From a bacterium (GTDB taxonomy: Bacteria > Sumerlaeota > Sumerlaeia > SLMS01): a stretch of 53,857 nucleotides of DNA. Position numbers and translations under genes: made by a program. The notes beneath the pieces were generated by a model, which had not been told where the DNA came from, ran no database searches, and was given only the letters and a program-made list of their open reading frames with translations. Shown here one piece after another: positions 9,341 through 17,590 of the stretch (position 1 is the stretch's first letter; each line of letters begins with the position of its first letter). Location of the stretch: positions 1-53,857 of the forward strand of contig WGMQ01000065.1 in NCBI GenBank assembly GCA_016125005.1. The letters are read 5' to 3'.

Positions 9341-11650
9341 CTAGTCCCCACCAATCATCCAGCCAGTGATGGAGTTGGTTGGCGGGAGAGTCATGATCCA
9401 TTCACGGACCAGTGCCTCGCCGGTGGGATCGACCTGGGACGTCCCCAGCGGTGGCATGCGGTACGCGGAGTCCAGGCTGATCAAGCGCTGGTAGAGGATC
9501 GAGTGCTCCAGGTCCCCGGGAGTGACAATCAAGCCGCCGGGTATCCCGATGTCGCCACGTCGCGGCACGGCGTTCACGATCGTCATGCGTGACAGGTCGG
9601 TTGCCCATCGAAGGTCCATGGGCGACTCGATGCCGCCGCCGGGCCGATGGCACATGGAGCAGTTGGAAGCGACGTAGGCCTTCATGCGATGAAGCGGCGA
9701 GACACTCGTGTCGCGATAATCAGGCACCGCGGGGAGTTCCTCGATCGGTTCAGGGACCTCGTTGGAGAAGAGCCCGATGGAGGCCCAGGTGGCCAATTGG
9801 TTGGCGCGGCGTCCCGTCTGCGGGAAGGTGAAGTCGGAGTTCAGGTATCCGGTGGTTATGCCAAGGATGTGATTCGCCGCCGAGGTGTGGCACTGGAGAC
9901 ACTCGCTACGACTGGGATAGACCCACTCGTAGTTGTAGCTGTTTCCGTCCTTGTCTATACGCTGAAAGGCGCGGCGCTTACCCGATGCCAGCAACTGGGC
10001 GTCGGTCTGCTCCTCATTCCACTCATAGGTAAAGCCATACCATTGTCCCTCGTCGCGAAGCATGACGCGCGTTTCGATTCGCATGAGCGAGCCCGAGACG
10101 TCACGGTCGTCGAGCGGGAGGGAGAAGTTCTTGATGACCGCGGTTCCATCAGGGAAATTGAAGGCATCCTCGGCGGTCCACTCCGCTTGGGCGAGCCCGG
10201 GCATGGCGAGGTATCGCTCCTTGATGGAGCTATCAGACCAGAGCCGGGCGCTTGGCATGTATTGGATCACGCCAGCCACGTCGGCGCCGTGTCCGCTTCC
10301 CGCGGCAAGAAGAGCCGGATTGTCGGAAAGCTTGGTGGGGAAAGGACGCTGCTCGTTGCTGGGGCGGGCCAGTCGATAAATGCCGCCGCCTGTGGTCTTG
10401 TAATAACCGGATCCCGACGAGTCGGCATAGTCCGCGAAGAACAACTCGCCGTCGTTCATGCGCGAAATGGCGGTGATGTTGAGCGTCGGATCCACCGCCG
10501 CCAGCTGCTGCAGGGTGAGGTGTCCGTCCACCAACCAGGAGAGAAAAACCTCACCGGTGAAGACCGATCCAAAGATATAGGCGCCGTTGATTTCCGGAAG
10601 GCGCTCCGAGTTGATCACGGCGCCGCCAATGATCGCGGTGGTGCTGCCGTTGTGCTTAATCCACAATTCCGGGTCGATGTACTCGGGATAGTAACAGTTC
10701 TCCGCGAATCCCTCCGGGCCGCACTCTGGACCTTCGCGGTAGGGCCAGCCGTAGCTCGCGCCCGGCGTGATGATGTTGATCTCCTCGTAGCTGCTGTGCC
10801 CCACGTCGCAGGCGATCAGCGTGCCGGTCGCGGGATCGAAGGCGAACTTGAACGGGTTCCGAAGACCGCGCGCCCAGACTTCGCCACGGGCATCCGGGAC
10901 ACCGACATAGGGATTGTCGGGCGGGATCGCATAGGGGAGTCCCGCGTCGGGCGGGCCGGTGACGTCGATACGCAGGATTTTCCCGAGCAGCAGGGCGGGA
11001 TTCTGGGAGCGCGCCCATGGATACTCGCCGTCACCCAACGCGCAATACAGGTAGCCGTCGGGGCCGAAGGCCAGATCCCCCCCGTAGTGGAAGGGGCCGT
11101 GATCGAGTTGCTCGATGAGGAGTTCTTCGCTCGCGGGATCGATCAGGCTGGTTTGCCCCGGGAAGAACGTGAAACGCGAGATCCGCTGACCGGGGGAAAC
11201 ATCAAATCCGCCGCAGACAGTGTTCGGCACATAGTGCACGTAAACGTAGCCGTTGGTCTGCCAGTCGGGATCGAACTCGAACCCGATCAATCCCTGCTCA
11301 ATGAACAGACATGTGCGGTCCGAAATGTCGAGGGCCACGACCAAGTCCTCGGGGGACGGGTCCGGAGTGTTCGGGATGATGGTGATGCGACCTTGCTGGC
11401 TGACGACAAAGAGACGGGAATCATCCCCAGGCGCCATCTTCAACCCGGTGATGTTGGGCAATTCGATCTGAGGATATAGGCGCTCGAGCGTGTACGGCTC
11501 GGCGCCCTGAGGCGGCGGACCGGGAAACGTCAGCTCGGTGTTCGCTTGCCGGGGAAGGTCAAGACCCTGACCGGAGGACTGACTTGTCAGCACCAGAAAA
11601 GGGGCGAGGCAGGTAGAGCAGAAAACGAACGACTTCAAAAACCAATTCAC
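9341..11650 (-). CDS. Secreted PQQ-type sugar dehydrogenase-like beta-propeller fused to a di-haem c domain
   Basis: The GTG start at 11650 follows an AAGGAAG Shine-Dalgarno and gives a clean signal peptide (VNWFLKSFVFCSTCLAPFL). Residues ~40-440 read as a soluble PQQ glucose/sorbosone dehydrogenase-like propeller: GLIGFEFDPDW, GGDLAFGPDGYLYCALGDGE, RGLRNPFKFAFDP, PGASYGWPYREGPECG. The C-terminal ~300 residues contain two haem c motifs, CLQCH near residue 584 and CSMCH near 664, with a later YRMPP segment that could supply a Met ligand. This arrangement suggests oxidation of an alcohol or sugar with electrons passed directly to bound haems in the periplasm. The substrate is unknown. An ATG at 11686 is possible but lacks a Shine-Dalgarno. 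Confidence 0.8.
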   Translation of the reverse strand: MNWFLKSFVFCSTCLAPFLVLTSQSSGQGLDLPRQANTELTFPGPPPQGAEPYTLERLYPQIELPNITGLKMAPGDDSRLFVVSQQGRITIIPNTPDPSPEDLVVALDISDRTCLFIEQGLIGFEFDPDWQTNGYVYVHYVPNTVCGGFDVSPGQRISRFTFFPGQTSLIDPASEELLIEQLDHGPFHYGGDLAFGPDGYLYCALGDGEYPWARSQNPALLLGKILRIDVTGPPDAGLPYAIPPDNPYVGVPDARGEVWARGLRNPFKFAFDPATGTLIACDVGHSSYEEINIITPGASYGWPYREGPECGPEGFAENCYYPEYIDPELWIKHNGSTTAIIGGAVINSERLPEINGAYIFGSVFTGEVFLSWLVDGHLTLQQLAAVDPTLNITAISRMNDGELFFADYADSSGSGYYKTTGGGIYRLARPSNEQRPFPTKLSDNPALLAAGSGHGADVAGVIQYMPSARLWSDSSIKERYLAMPGLAQAEWTAEDAFNFPDGTAVIKNFSLPLDDRDVSGSLMRIETRVMLRDEGQWYGFTYEWNEEQTDAQLLASGKRRAFQRIDKDGNSYNYEWVYPSRSECLQCHTSAANHILGITTGYLNSDFTFPQTGRRANQLATWASIGLFSNEVPEPIEELPAVPDYRDTSVSPLHRMKAYVASNCSMCHRPGGGIESPMDLRWATDLSRMTIVNAVPRRGDIGIPGGLIVTPGDLEHSILYQRLISLDSAYRMPPLGTSQVDPTGEALVREWIMTLPPTNSITGWMIGGD

Positions 11651-11762
11651 TTTCAACTTCCTTGGTCTGTAATCTTCCACTGGCATGGTGGCACAAGCAC
11701 CCTGCGTCAACCGCAATGATCGGCAAAACAGATCGATGGGGCAACATCTGGAAGTCCCTGAT

Positions 11763-12539
11763 TTACTGACGTTGATTGCGCTGGGATTCCCAAACGTGCG
11801 CGTACTTTAGGAAGACGGAGTGCGCGGCCATCCAGCAGATGATAAAGCCTGCGATGCCATCACGCCAGCCGCCATACATGATGTACTGCCGAATGAAGCG
11901 CCAGAGGGGGCGCAGCACGAGGTGGAACAGGGTCACCCGTTTGGTGGTGCGGGCACGATCCTCCCCCGCCCAGGCGGCGTAGCGTCCGTGCTTCTTCAGG
12001 TACTGGGCAAAGCTCTCAAAGGTGAAGTGAAGGAACTGGCCCTTTAGCTTCCCCACCTTGAGGGGCTGACCGTCACGCGCGATGATGTCCGCGTGGACGT
12101 GCTTGTCCTCGTACTTGCTCCGGTCGCGACGGAAGAGCCTAAGCACATCGTCGCGCTGCCAGCCGCACCCGTAGATCCGCTGGCCGGCAAAGTGATTGAT
12201 CCGGTGAATGCGATAGCCGTCCTCGGGACCGTCCTGTTCGAGGACTCGCTCCACGTCGGCGCGCAGCTCGGGAGTGACGCGCTCGTCGGAATCGACAACA
12301 AGTACCCAGGGATGGGTCGCCTGGGGAATCGCCCAGTTCTTCTGGGCGGCGGAGTTCTCGTATTCGTGGACCAGCACGCGATCGGCGGTTTGCCGCGCGA
12401 TCTCCGCCGTGCGGTCTGTTGAGGCCGCGTCCACCACCACCAGTACCTCGTCGGCGAAGCGGACCGAGGCGATGCACTCGGCGATGTGCCGCTCCTCGTT
12501 TCCGGCGGGGATCAGGGCTGTGAGTTTCTGTCGAGCCAT
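11763..12539 (-). CDS. Family 2 glycosyltransferase (WaaE/KdtX-like)
   Basis: With 258 residues this is a short GT-A enzyme: LTALIPAGNEERHIAECIASVRFADEVLVVVD, ASTDRTAEIA, and the metal-binding VVDSDERVT. A basic amphipathic C-terminus follows with a hydrophobic helix (GIAGFIICWMAAHSVFLKYAHVW), as in LPS core glucosyltransferases. It probably adds a sugar to a lipid-linked surface glycan at the inner membrane. I chose the ATG at 12539 because the family text begins right after it. The frame can be extended to ATG 12608 or TTG 12614 with unrelated residues, so the start is uncertain. It is divergent from the small membrane peptide at 12638. Confidence 0.88.
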   Translation of the reverse strand: MARQKLTALIPAGNEERHIAECIASVRFADEVLVVVDAASTDRTAEIARQTADRVLVHEYENSAAQKNWAIPQATHPWVLVVDSDERVTPELRADVERVLEQDGPEDGYRIHRINHFAGQRIYGCGWQRDDVLRLFRRDRSKYEDKHVHADIIARDGQPLKVGKLKGQFLHFTFESFAQYLKKHGRYAAWAGEDRARTTKRVTLFHLVLRPLWRFIRQYIMYGGWRDGIAGFIICWMAAHSVFLKYAHVWESQRNQRQ

Positions 12540-12637
12540 TATTTCATCGTTGCCCCGGGGTCGAATGCCGTTGCCTTTCGCGGGTCCTGCGGCGAAATCA
12601 TCCCTCATCTTCAATCCCGGGCGGAGATCAACATCCG

Positions 12638-12778
12638 ATGGAACCGAAACAAATCCTGATGCTCACCATCCTGCTGCTGTCCGCCGTGATCGGCTCGGCC
12701 TACTTGGTGTACAAGTTGGAGTCGCTGGACCGCGAGGACAATTCGGACGGCAACGGCGACGACCAAGGTCATCACTGA
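12638..12778 (+). CDS. 46-residue single-pass membrane peptide
   Basis: This short ATG-to-TGA frame encodes 46 residues: a Lys-containing start (MEPKQILM), one ~20-residue hydrophobic helix (LTILLLSAVIGSAYLVY), then a charged, Asp/Gly-rich tail ending in His-His. A GGAG motif lies 11 bases upstream of the ATG. The frame fills the gap between two minus-strand genes, one of them divergent. No other frame in the gap explains it. The N-in/C-out pattern (K before, D/E after the helix) fits a small membrane protein. I recognise no family and its function is unknown. Codon choice matches the neighbours. Confidence 0.6.
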   Translation: MEPKQILMLTILLLSAVIGSAYLVYKLESLDREDNSDGNGDDQGHH

Positions 12779-12800
12779 GCCCTACGGTGAGGGGAGTTGA

Positions 12801-13796
12801 TTACTCCCCTGCCAGACTCTTCTCCTGCACCAATCGGCCGTAGAAGGCCTCGAACTCAGCCAACTGCTGGGCCTTCACGTTCACCATGGCTCCGGTTCCC
12901 ATGCCGTTGAGCGCATCGCGCAGCCGCTTGCGGTTCTGCGCGATCATCGACTCCAAAAATGCGCGTACCCGTTCGGGAGTCGCTTCGGCGACCTCCACGT
13001 TGAGGCCCTTGGCGATCTGCTCGTGGATGGCCGGGGAAAGCGCCTGACCGCCCTTCACTGTCTTGAGCAGGTTCTGCTGCCCCGCGATGGCGTCGATCAG
13101 CACTTCCGGCTGTTCGGTTTGGGCCTGATCGCGCTTGAAGATGATCTGGTAACCACCATCAAGAGCGCGGCGCTGGCGAAGCGACTCGATGATCGTCTTG
13201 AGCGACTTGGCCTCCGCCTGAAGGACCTCGACCGCGGAGGGCGTGTGGTCCATCTGCAAGAGCTCGCGATAGGATTGGGCGAGTTCGTCCGACAGTCCGC
13301 TCTCCTCGATACGATTGATGAAGCGCAGCTTGTTCTCCACCCGGAGCCAGTCGACCGCGTCCTCCAGGTCCCACCAGATGAAGGTCTGAATGAGGGTCAC
13401 CACCATCTCCAAGGACTTGTCGATGGCGGAGCAGAGCGTGCGCATGTCGTGGATTTCCATGGCGCCGTGGGTCTTGTGCCCATCGCTCTCCTTGTTTTCG
13501 ACGATTTCCGCCTGAAGACAGTTCTGGGACTTCTTGAGGAAGAACTCCTGGCGCTTCTTCATGTCGTCGCCGACCAAGACCTCCGCCACATTGTAGCGGA
13601 CCGGGCCAAACATCTTGTCCGCCGTGAGGGACGCCCGCAGGGTGTTCATCTGGATTGAAGCCAGGTCCTCCCACGAGCGCTCAAGATTCGGATTAAATCG
13701 CCGCGCCTGAGCGTAACGCAGATCCAGGTAGTACTGAACCTTTGCCAGAATCCCCTCGATGTGGCGCTTCTGGATGGCGGTGAGCTGCATGGCCAT
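12801..13796 (-). CDS. Conserved-looking soluble protein of unknown function (331 aa)
   Basis: I recognise no family. The protein is predicted to be mostly alpha-helical and soluble, with no signal peptide or membrane segment. It has many Gln/Glu/Leu-rich stretches (LLQMDHTPSAVEVLQAEAKSLKTIIESLRQRRALDGG) that could form coiled coils, and a Trp-rich segment (QTFIWWDLEDAVDWLRVENK). The ATG has a GAGGAG Shine-Dalgarno that overlaps the end of the DUF4870-like gene six bases upstream. The two genes therefore form one transcription unit, and the protein may work with that small membrane protein. It lacks any copy of the dispersed octamer. Confidence 0.7.
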   Translation of the reverse strand: MAMQLTAIQKRHIEGILAKVQYYLDLRYAQARRFNPNLERSWEDLASIQMNTLRASLTADKMFGPVRYNVAEVLVGDDMKKRQEFFLKKSQNCLQAEIVENKESDGHKTHGAMEIHDMRTLCSAIDKSLEMVVTLIQTFIWWDLEDAVDWLRVENKLRFINRIEESGLSDELAQSYRELLQMDHTPSAVEVLQAEAKSLKTIIESLRQRRALDGGYQIIFKRDQAQTEQPEVLIDAIAGQQNLLKTVKGGQALSPAIHEQIAKGLNVEVAEATPERVRAFLESMIAQNRKRLRDALNGMGTGAMVNVKAQQLAEFEAFYGRLVQEKSLAGE

Positions 13797-13802
13797 GTTG
13801 CA

Positions 13803-14249
13803 TTACTCCTCTGTTAGCTTGCGAATAGACGCCTGCAAAACACGTTGACCAAATAGGGGATAAAGCCAGCGGCGACCCATGTAGACCTCGCAGGCAGCCC
13901 AAAGTCCCAACACCGCCGCCATGGTGAGGACCGCGATTGCGGAAAAGTCCAGACCTCGCTGGAGCGCCGAGCCGAGCATCGGCAGGATCCCCCCAAGGAC
14001 CCGCGCCAGAATCGTCAGCACGCACCAGCCGAGCATCGGCAGCAGGAGCAGGATCTGGAACTGGATGACTTGCTGGATATGGAAGATGGCCTGGCGGCTG
14101 CGCTGGCGAAAAAACAACCAGAACAAGGTTCCGAGGATAAAGCCCCAGATGGGAATCCATCCAAGGGCGTGAAGCATCGCCAACCACGGCCTTTCTTCCC
14201 AGCGCACGCTGGTCAGCTCTGCCTCGGACGGGATGGCGCGAGTCACCAT
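13803..14249 (-). CDS. Small membrane protein, DUF4870/Tic20-like
   Basis: The protein has 148 residues. The pattern W..LLHALGWIPIWGFILGTLFWLFFRQRS..AIFHIQQVIQFQ is the usual DUF4870 layout: a first helix, a short basic loop, then a conserved phrase ending in a second helix. Two further hydrophobic helices follow (LLLLPMLGWCVLTILARVLGG; IAVLTMAAVLGLWAACEVYMG). The function of the family is unknown. It is first in a two-gene unit with the 331-residue soluble protein. Its leader can fold into a hairpin holding the GAGG ribosome-binding text in the loop (14254-14273). Confidence 0.65.
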   Translation of the reverse strand: MVTRAIPSEAELTSVRWEERPWLAMLHALGWIPIWGFILGTLFWLFFRQRSRQAIFHIQQVIQFQILLLLPMLGWCVLTILARVLGGILPMLGSALQRGLDFSAIAVLTMAAVLGLWAACEVYMGRRWLYPLFGQRVLQASIRKLTEE

Positions 14250-14253
14250 TTCA

Positions 14254-14273
14254 GTCTCGTTACCTCACGAGAC
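14254..14273 (-). promoter_or_regulatory. Leader hairpin with the ribosome-binding sequence in its loop
   Basis: On the minus strand, GTCTCGT and ACGAGAC form a perfect seven-base stem around the six-base loop GAGGTA, four bases before the ATG at 14249. The purine-rich GAGG is the only Shine-Dalgarno-like text. It would be displayed in the loop, and the stem sets its distance to the start codon. It could be a translational control site or simply a chance palindrome. Confidence 0.35.
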
Positions 14274-14382
14274 ACAGTCCAAAGCCCATTCGCCCGGGGT
14301 GCAACGCCATTCCGACGCGGCAGGCTGATCCACGGTCTCGTGCCCGCCATGGTACAAACGAGTCGCCCGGGGCTTTTGCCGC

Positions 14383-14411
14383 TTGAAATAGGGGATTACC
14401 CCGATTAACCT
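14383..14411 (+). promoter_or_regulatory. Possible sigma-70-like promoter for the soluble Ser/Thr kinase
   Basis: TTGAAA and TAACCT are separated by 17 bases, about 28 bases before the ATG at 14439. The spacer contains the small palindrome GGGGATTACCCC, a possible operator. The -35 box is good. The -10 box is weak. Confidence 0.3.
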
Positions 14412-14438
14412 TAATGCGACCCCAAAGGTAATACGCCC

Positions 14439-15434
14439 ATGAACGAAGATTGGCTACCGACACCCCTGCCCATCTCGCCTCCGATACCATCTCTGGAAGC
14501 GATCTCTCCCCACACCACCCACGAGTACACCACACCGGTTCCCATTCCCGCGACTCCCATGCACCAGCATGCTTCGTCGGAGATGATCCACAAACAATCA
14601 CCGATGTATGTGGGCCAGCGGCTGGGCAAGTACCAGATCCACGACCAGATCGGTCGCGGATCGATGAGCTGGGTCTTTCGAGCCACCAACACCCTGTTGG
14701 ACATGCCCGTGGCGCTCAAGGTCATGCACCCCTCGGTGGCCCTCTTCCACAAGCACCTGCTGGCCCTGTTCACACGCGAAGCTCGCCTGACGCTCGAACT
14801 ATCACACCCGCACATCGTCCGGGTCTACGACTTCGACACGGATCAGGGTGCCTACATGATGGCGATGGAGTATGTGCCGGGCATGACGAGCGGCGACGTC
14901 GTGGCCGCCTTGGGACCCATGGGTGAAGCCATGGCGATGCGGCTGGCGCTTCAGATCACCGACGCCCTCCAATATGCGCACCGCCAGAATGTGATCCACC
15001 GCGACATCAAGCCTTCCAACATCCTGATCGGCAAGGGCTCCATGGCCAAGCTCACCGACTTCGGCCTCGCCCGGGTCAGCGGGCGTCCCGAGGTCTCCCA
15101 GGAACCGACCGCGGGAAAGGCACTGGGAACGCCGAACTACTGGGCTCCGGAGCAAATCATGGACGCCAGCGCCATCGACCATCGGGCGGACTTCTACTCC
15201 CTCGGTGCCACGCTCTTCGAACTACTGACCGGCATCCTACCCTACCGCGGTCGAACGGCTCTGGAGACATCACAGATGCATCTCAGCCAGCCCGTTCCGG
15301 ACCCGCGACAGTTCAACTCGCAACTCAGCGCATCGACCGCGACGCTCGTGATGGGCCTGATGGAGAAGAATCCTGACAACCGGCCAAAGACCCACGAGGA
15401 CATCATCGCAGCCGTCAGGGCGATCATTGGCTGA
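14439..15434 (+). CDS. Soluble eukaryote-like Ser/Thr protein kinase
   Basis: This Hanks-type kinase has 331 residues: glycine loop GRGSMSWVF (about 72-80), the ATP-binding lysine in VALKVM, catalytic loop HRDIKPSN, DFGLAR, and the activation-segment anchor APEQ. No transmembrane helix follows the kinase domain. It is thus cytosolic, unlike the second kinase of this window. The first ~55 residues are a low-complexity Pro/Thr/Ser/His leader (PTPLPISPPIPS; PVPIPATP), a likely site of autophosphorylation or partner docking. An AAGGT motif precedes the ATG. It is divergent from the DUF4870-like gene, and tRNA-Pro follows about 100 bases downstream. Substrates are unknown. Confidence 0.93.
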   Translation: MNEDWLPTPLPISPPIPSLEAISPHTTHEYTTPVPIPATPMHQHASSEMIHKQSPMYVGQRLGKYQIHDQIGRGSMSWVFRATNTLLDMPVALKVMHPSVALFHKHLLALFTREARLTLELSHPHIVRVYDFDTDQGAYMMAMEYVPGMTSGDVVAALGPMGEAMAMRLALQITDALQYAHRQNVIHRDIKPSNILIGKGSMAKLTDFGLARVSGRPEVSQEPTAGKALGTPNYWAPEQIMDASAIDHRADFYSLGATLFELLTGILPYRGRTALETSQMHLSQPVPDPRQFNSQLSASTATLVMGLMEKNPDNRPKTHEDIIAAVRAIIG

Positions 15435-15532
15435 CGCACCCCGGATCGGTGAGGTGGGAGAAAAATGGAAAGGGCGGCTGAATGCGCTTGACGCGCAAGG
15501 CCGCTGAGCTGAGCCTCTCGATCCCTGCCGTT

Positions 15533-15609
15533 CGGGGTGTAGCGCAGTTGGCTAGCGCGCACGCTTCGGGAGCGTGAGGTCCCGGGTTCAAGTCCCGGCA
15601 CCCCGACCA
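15533..15609 (+). tRNA. tRNA-Pro (anticodon CGG)
   Basis: A complete cloverleaf is visible: acceptor CGGGGTG paired with CACCCCG, D-arm with AGTTGGCTAGC, and anticodon stem CACGC/GCGTG around loop TTCGGGA (anticodon CGG at 15567-15569, reading CCG Pro). The T-arm is CCCGGGTTCAAGTCCCGG, followed by discriminator A. The terminal CCA is encoded. It is a single tRNA with no other RNA gene beside it. Confidence 0.97.
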
Positions 15610-15700
15610 CTCAACTGCCGAGAACATCCTTACTTCTATTTTTTCGAGGTTCGCCCTCCGCGACCCTTGACCGCGACCGCCGTCATTGCGGGAATCCGCC

Positions 15701-17587
15701 ATGAACGCTGACCACCTCGCAACGCTACCCCTCGACGATCATCTCGCCGCGGTGCCCATGGAGCCAGGGGTGCTTGGATGGGCGATGGCCGCGCGGCGCG
15801 TGCTGGCCGCGTATAATCCCGACGCCATTTTGGTCGAGTACCCGGCTGCACTTCAGGACCAGGTCCTGGAACTGGCCGGTCGGCTACCGGTCATCACCGT
15901 CCTCGGCTGGCGAGTCGAGCCCGGCGACGCCCGCATGATCATTGGTGATCCCTGCGACGCCCGCATGGAGGCAATGAGGCTGGCCGTGGAGGCGGGGCTC
16001 CCCGTTCACTGTGTGGATGAACTTTCCTGCGACCGCGAGCGGAGTACTCCGGTGCTCCCGGATGCCACACTTGCCGAGACCCTTGGCGCTGCACGCTTCG
16101 CCGAACAACTCATCGACGGTCTGCCGCCCTCGATACCGAACGAAGCCGATCGTCGCCTCGCCACCCGCCTCCGCGAGACGGCTCGTCTATACAAGCGCCC
16201 GATCTTTGTGGGAAGACTTCATCGATTTGGCGCTCTTAGGAGCCTCCTCGCGAATCCCGCGGCCCGGCTCGTCAGTAAAGCCGACGAAGCCACGCCCACC
16301 CACGGATTCTTCCCCGCCACTGGACGTCAACTAGGCATCGCGCTGCGTGAGATCCCGTGGATTGCCTGGCTTTGGGAGGACTTTCGCTCGGGCCATTCGC
16401 CCGATGAATCGTTCCGGGTCAGCGAAGCGCTCGAGTCGCTGCTGCGAAGCGCCGGTGAGCGGTACCGCGCCGAGTACCACGAGGATGTCAACCTCACCGA
16501 ATGGCGGGCGATCGGTCAGTACGCCCGCAACCTGGCGCTGGTGCGAGGCGGTGTGCGCCCCCGTCTATACGAGGTGACCATCGCCGCGAAGGGCTGCGTC
16601 GACGGCGACTTCGGCGCGATCACCCTCCAACAGGCTCTTGAGTACCCGCCCAATCGGAGCCAGGCGGACGTGGAAACGGAGCTGGCTTCGGACGAAGCAG
16701 GCCAACACGGCAGCCTGAATCTATACGGTGAGTTCGACGGAGATCGCGAGCGCCTTGCCCCCGCCTATGACTCGGGCGAGCTCCGGGAAATCAGCTTTGA
16801 GTTCAAGCGGCGCCCGCGGCCCACGGCGATCCAGAAAGAAAAATGGCGCGCCGACTTCTTCCGTCGCATGAATGGGATTTGCTCGTGGCCGCCGGAGGAC
16901 GAGTTCATTGAGAAATTCTTCCGCACGGTACGGCAACGCGCCTACCTGCAGATTAGCGAGAACCACTCAGCAAGCGAGGAGTTCACTTCGAGTACCCTCG
17001 ACGGACTGGATGTGCGCGAGACCATGCGCAACTGGCACCGGGGGAAGCTCTATGTCCGCCGCGAGCGCACCCCACCGGGACGCATTGGTCCTGTGATCCT
17101 CTATTGGCGCGATTTCCCCTTCACGGTCGAGGGCCTGTGGCGCACGACTCTCTACGCGGAAAACCAGAACGAGAGCGATATATCAATCTACTCAACGCAG
17201 CCGGGCCGCGAGATGGTCGGGCCAGGCATAGCGCGTATAGACTATTTCGGCATCCTCTCCGTCTATCCAGCGATGCAGATTCCGGACGTGTGGAGCGCCA
17301 ATCTATACGCAGCCCGCATCTTCTCGTTGGTGCCTGGCGAACCAACGCACGCGCGCGTCCTGATCGCAGCCGGCCTGCTGTTTTCCGAGGAACGGTACGT
17401 CGCGGTCGTCGGACCCAACCCGCCCGACTCGGGACTGCGCCAACTGGCGCGGCGCCTGGGCAAGGGACTCGTATATCTTCCGCTTGGCACTTTCAGCAAG
17501 GCGCTGCTCAAGCGCGCTCGACAGTGCCACATCCTCTCGGGGCACAGTGTGCGCGGCTGGGCTGGGGATTACATTCCGCGACTTTGA
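15701..17587 (+). CDS. Unrecognised 628-residue protein
   Basis: I recognise no family. There is no signal peptide or obvious membrane helix. The first ~110 residues have an alternating strand/helix pattern (YNPDAILVEYPAALQDQVLELAGRLPVITVLGW) reminiscent of enzyme families such as TraB/ChaN or DUF5682, but the match is too weak to claim. The middle is charged and Arg-rich. The C-terminal half holds several aromatic strands (GPVILYWRDFPFTVEGLWRTTLYAENQNESDISIYS) and ends with a possible nucleotide-like loop region (GLLFSEERYVAVVGPNPPDSG). ATG 15701 follows a GGGA motif. A TTG five codons earlier is possible. It has three GTCTATAC and two ATCTATAC copies. Confidence 0.7.
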   Translation: MNADHLATLPLDDHLAAVPMEPGVLGWAMAARRVLAAYNPDAILVEYPAALQDQVLELAGRLPVITVLGWRVEPGDARMIIGDPCDARMEAMRLAVEAGLPVHCVDELSCDRERSTPVLPDATLAETLGAARFAEQLIDGLPPSIPNEADRRLATRLRETARLYKRPIFVGRLHRFGALRSLLANPAARLVSKADEATPTHGFFPATGRQLGIALREIPWIAWLWEDFRSGHSPDESFRVSEALESLLRSAGERYRAEYHEDVNLTEWRAIGQYARNLALVRGGVRPRLYEVTIAAKGCVDGDFGAITLQQALEYPPNRSQADVETELASDEAGQHGSLNLYGEFDGDRERLAPAYDSGELREISFEFKRRPRPTAIQKEKWRADFFRRMNGICSWPPEDEFIEKFFRTVRQRAYLQISENHSASEEFTSSTLDGLDVRETMRNWHRGKLYVRRERTPPGRIGPVILYWRDFPFTVEGLWRTTLYAENQNESDISIYSTQPGREMVGPGIARIDYFGILSVYPAMQIPDVWSANLYAARIFSLVPGEPTHARVLIAAGLLFSEERYVAVVGPNPPDSGLRQLARRLGKGLVYLPLGTFSKALLKRARQCHILSGHSVRGWAGDYIPRL

Positions 17588-17590
17588 CGA

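Noticed and set aside
9647..11479. 610-codon plus-strand frame
   Set aside because: It is antisense to the PQQ-type dehydrogenase. It has no family text.
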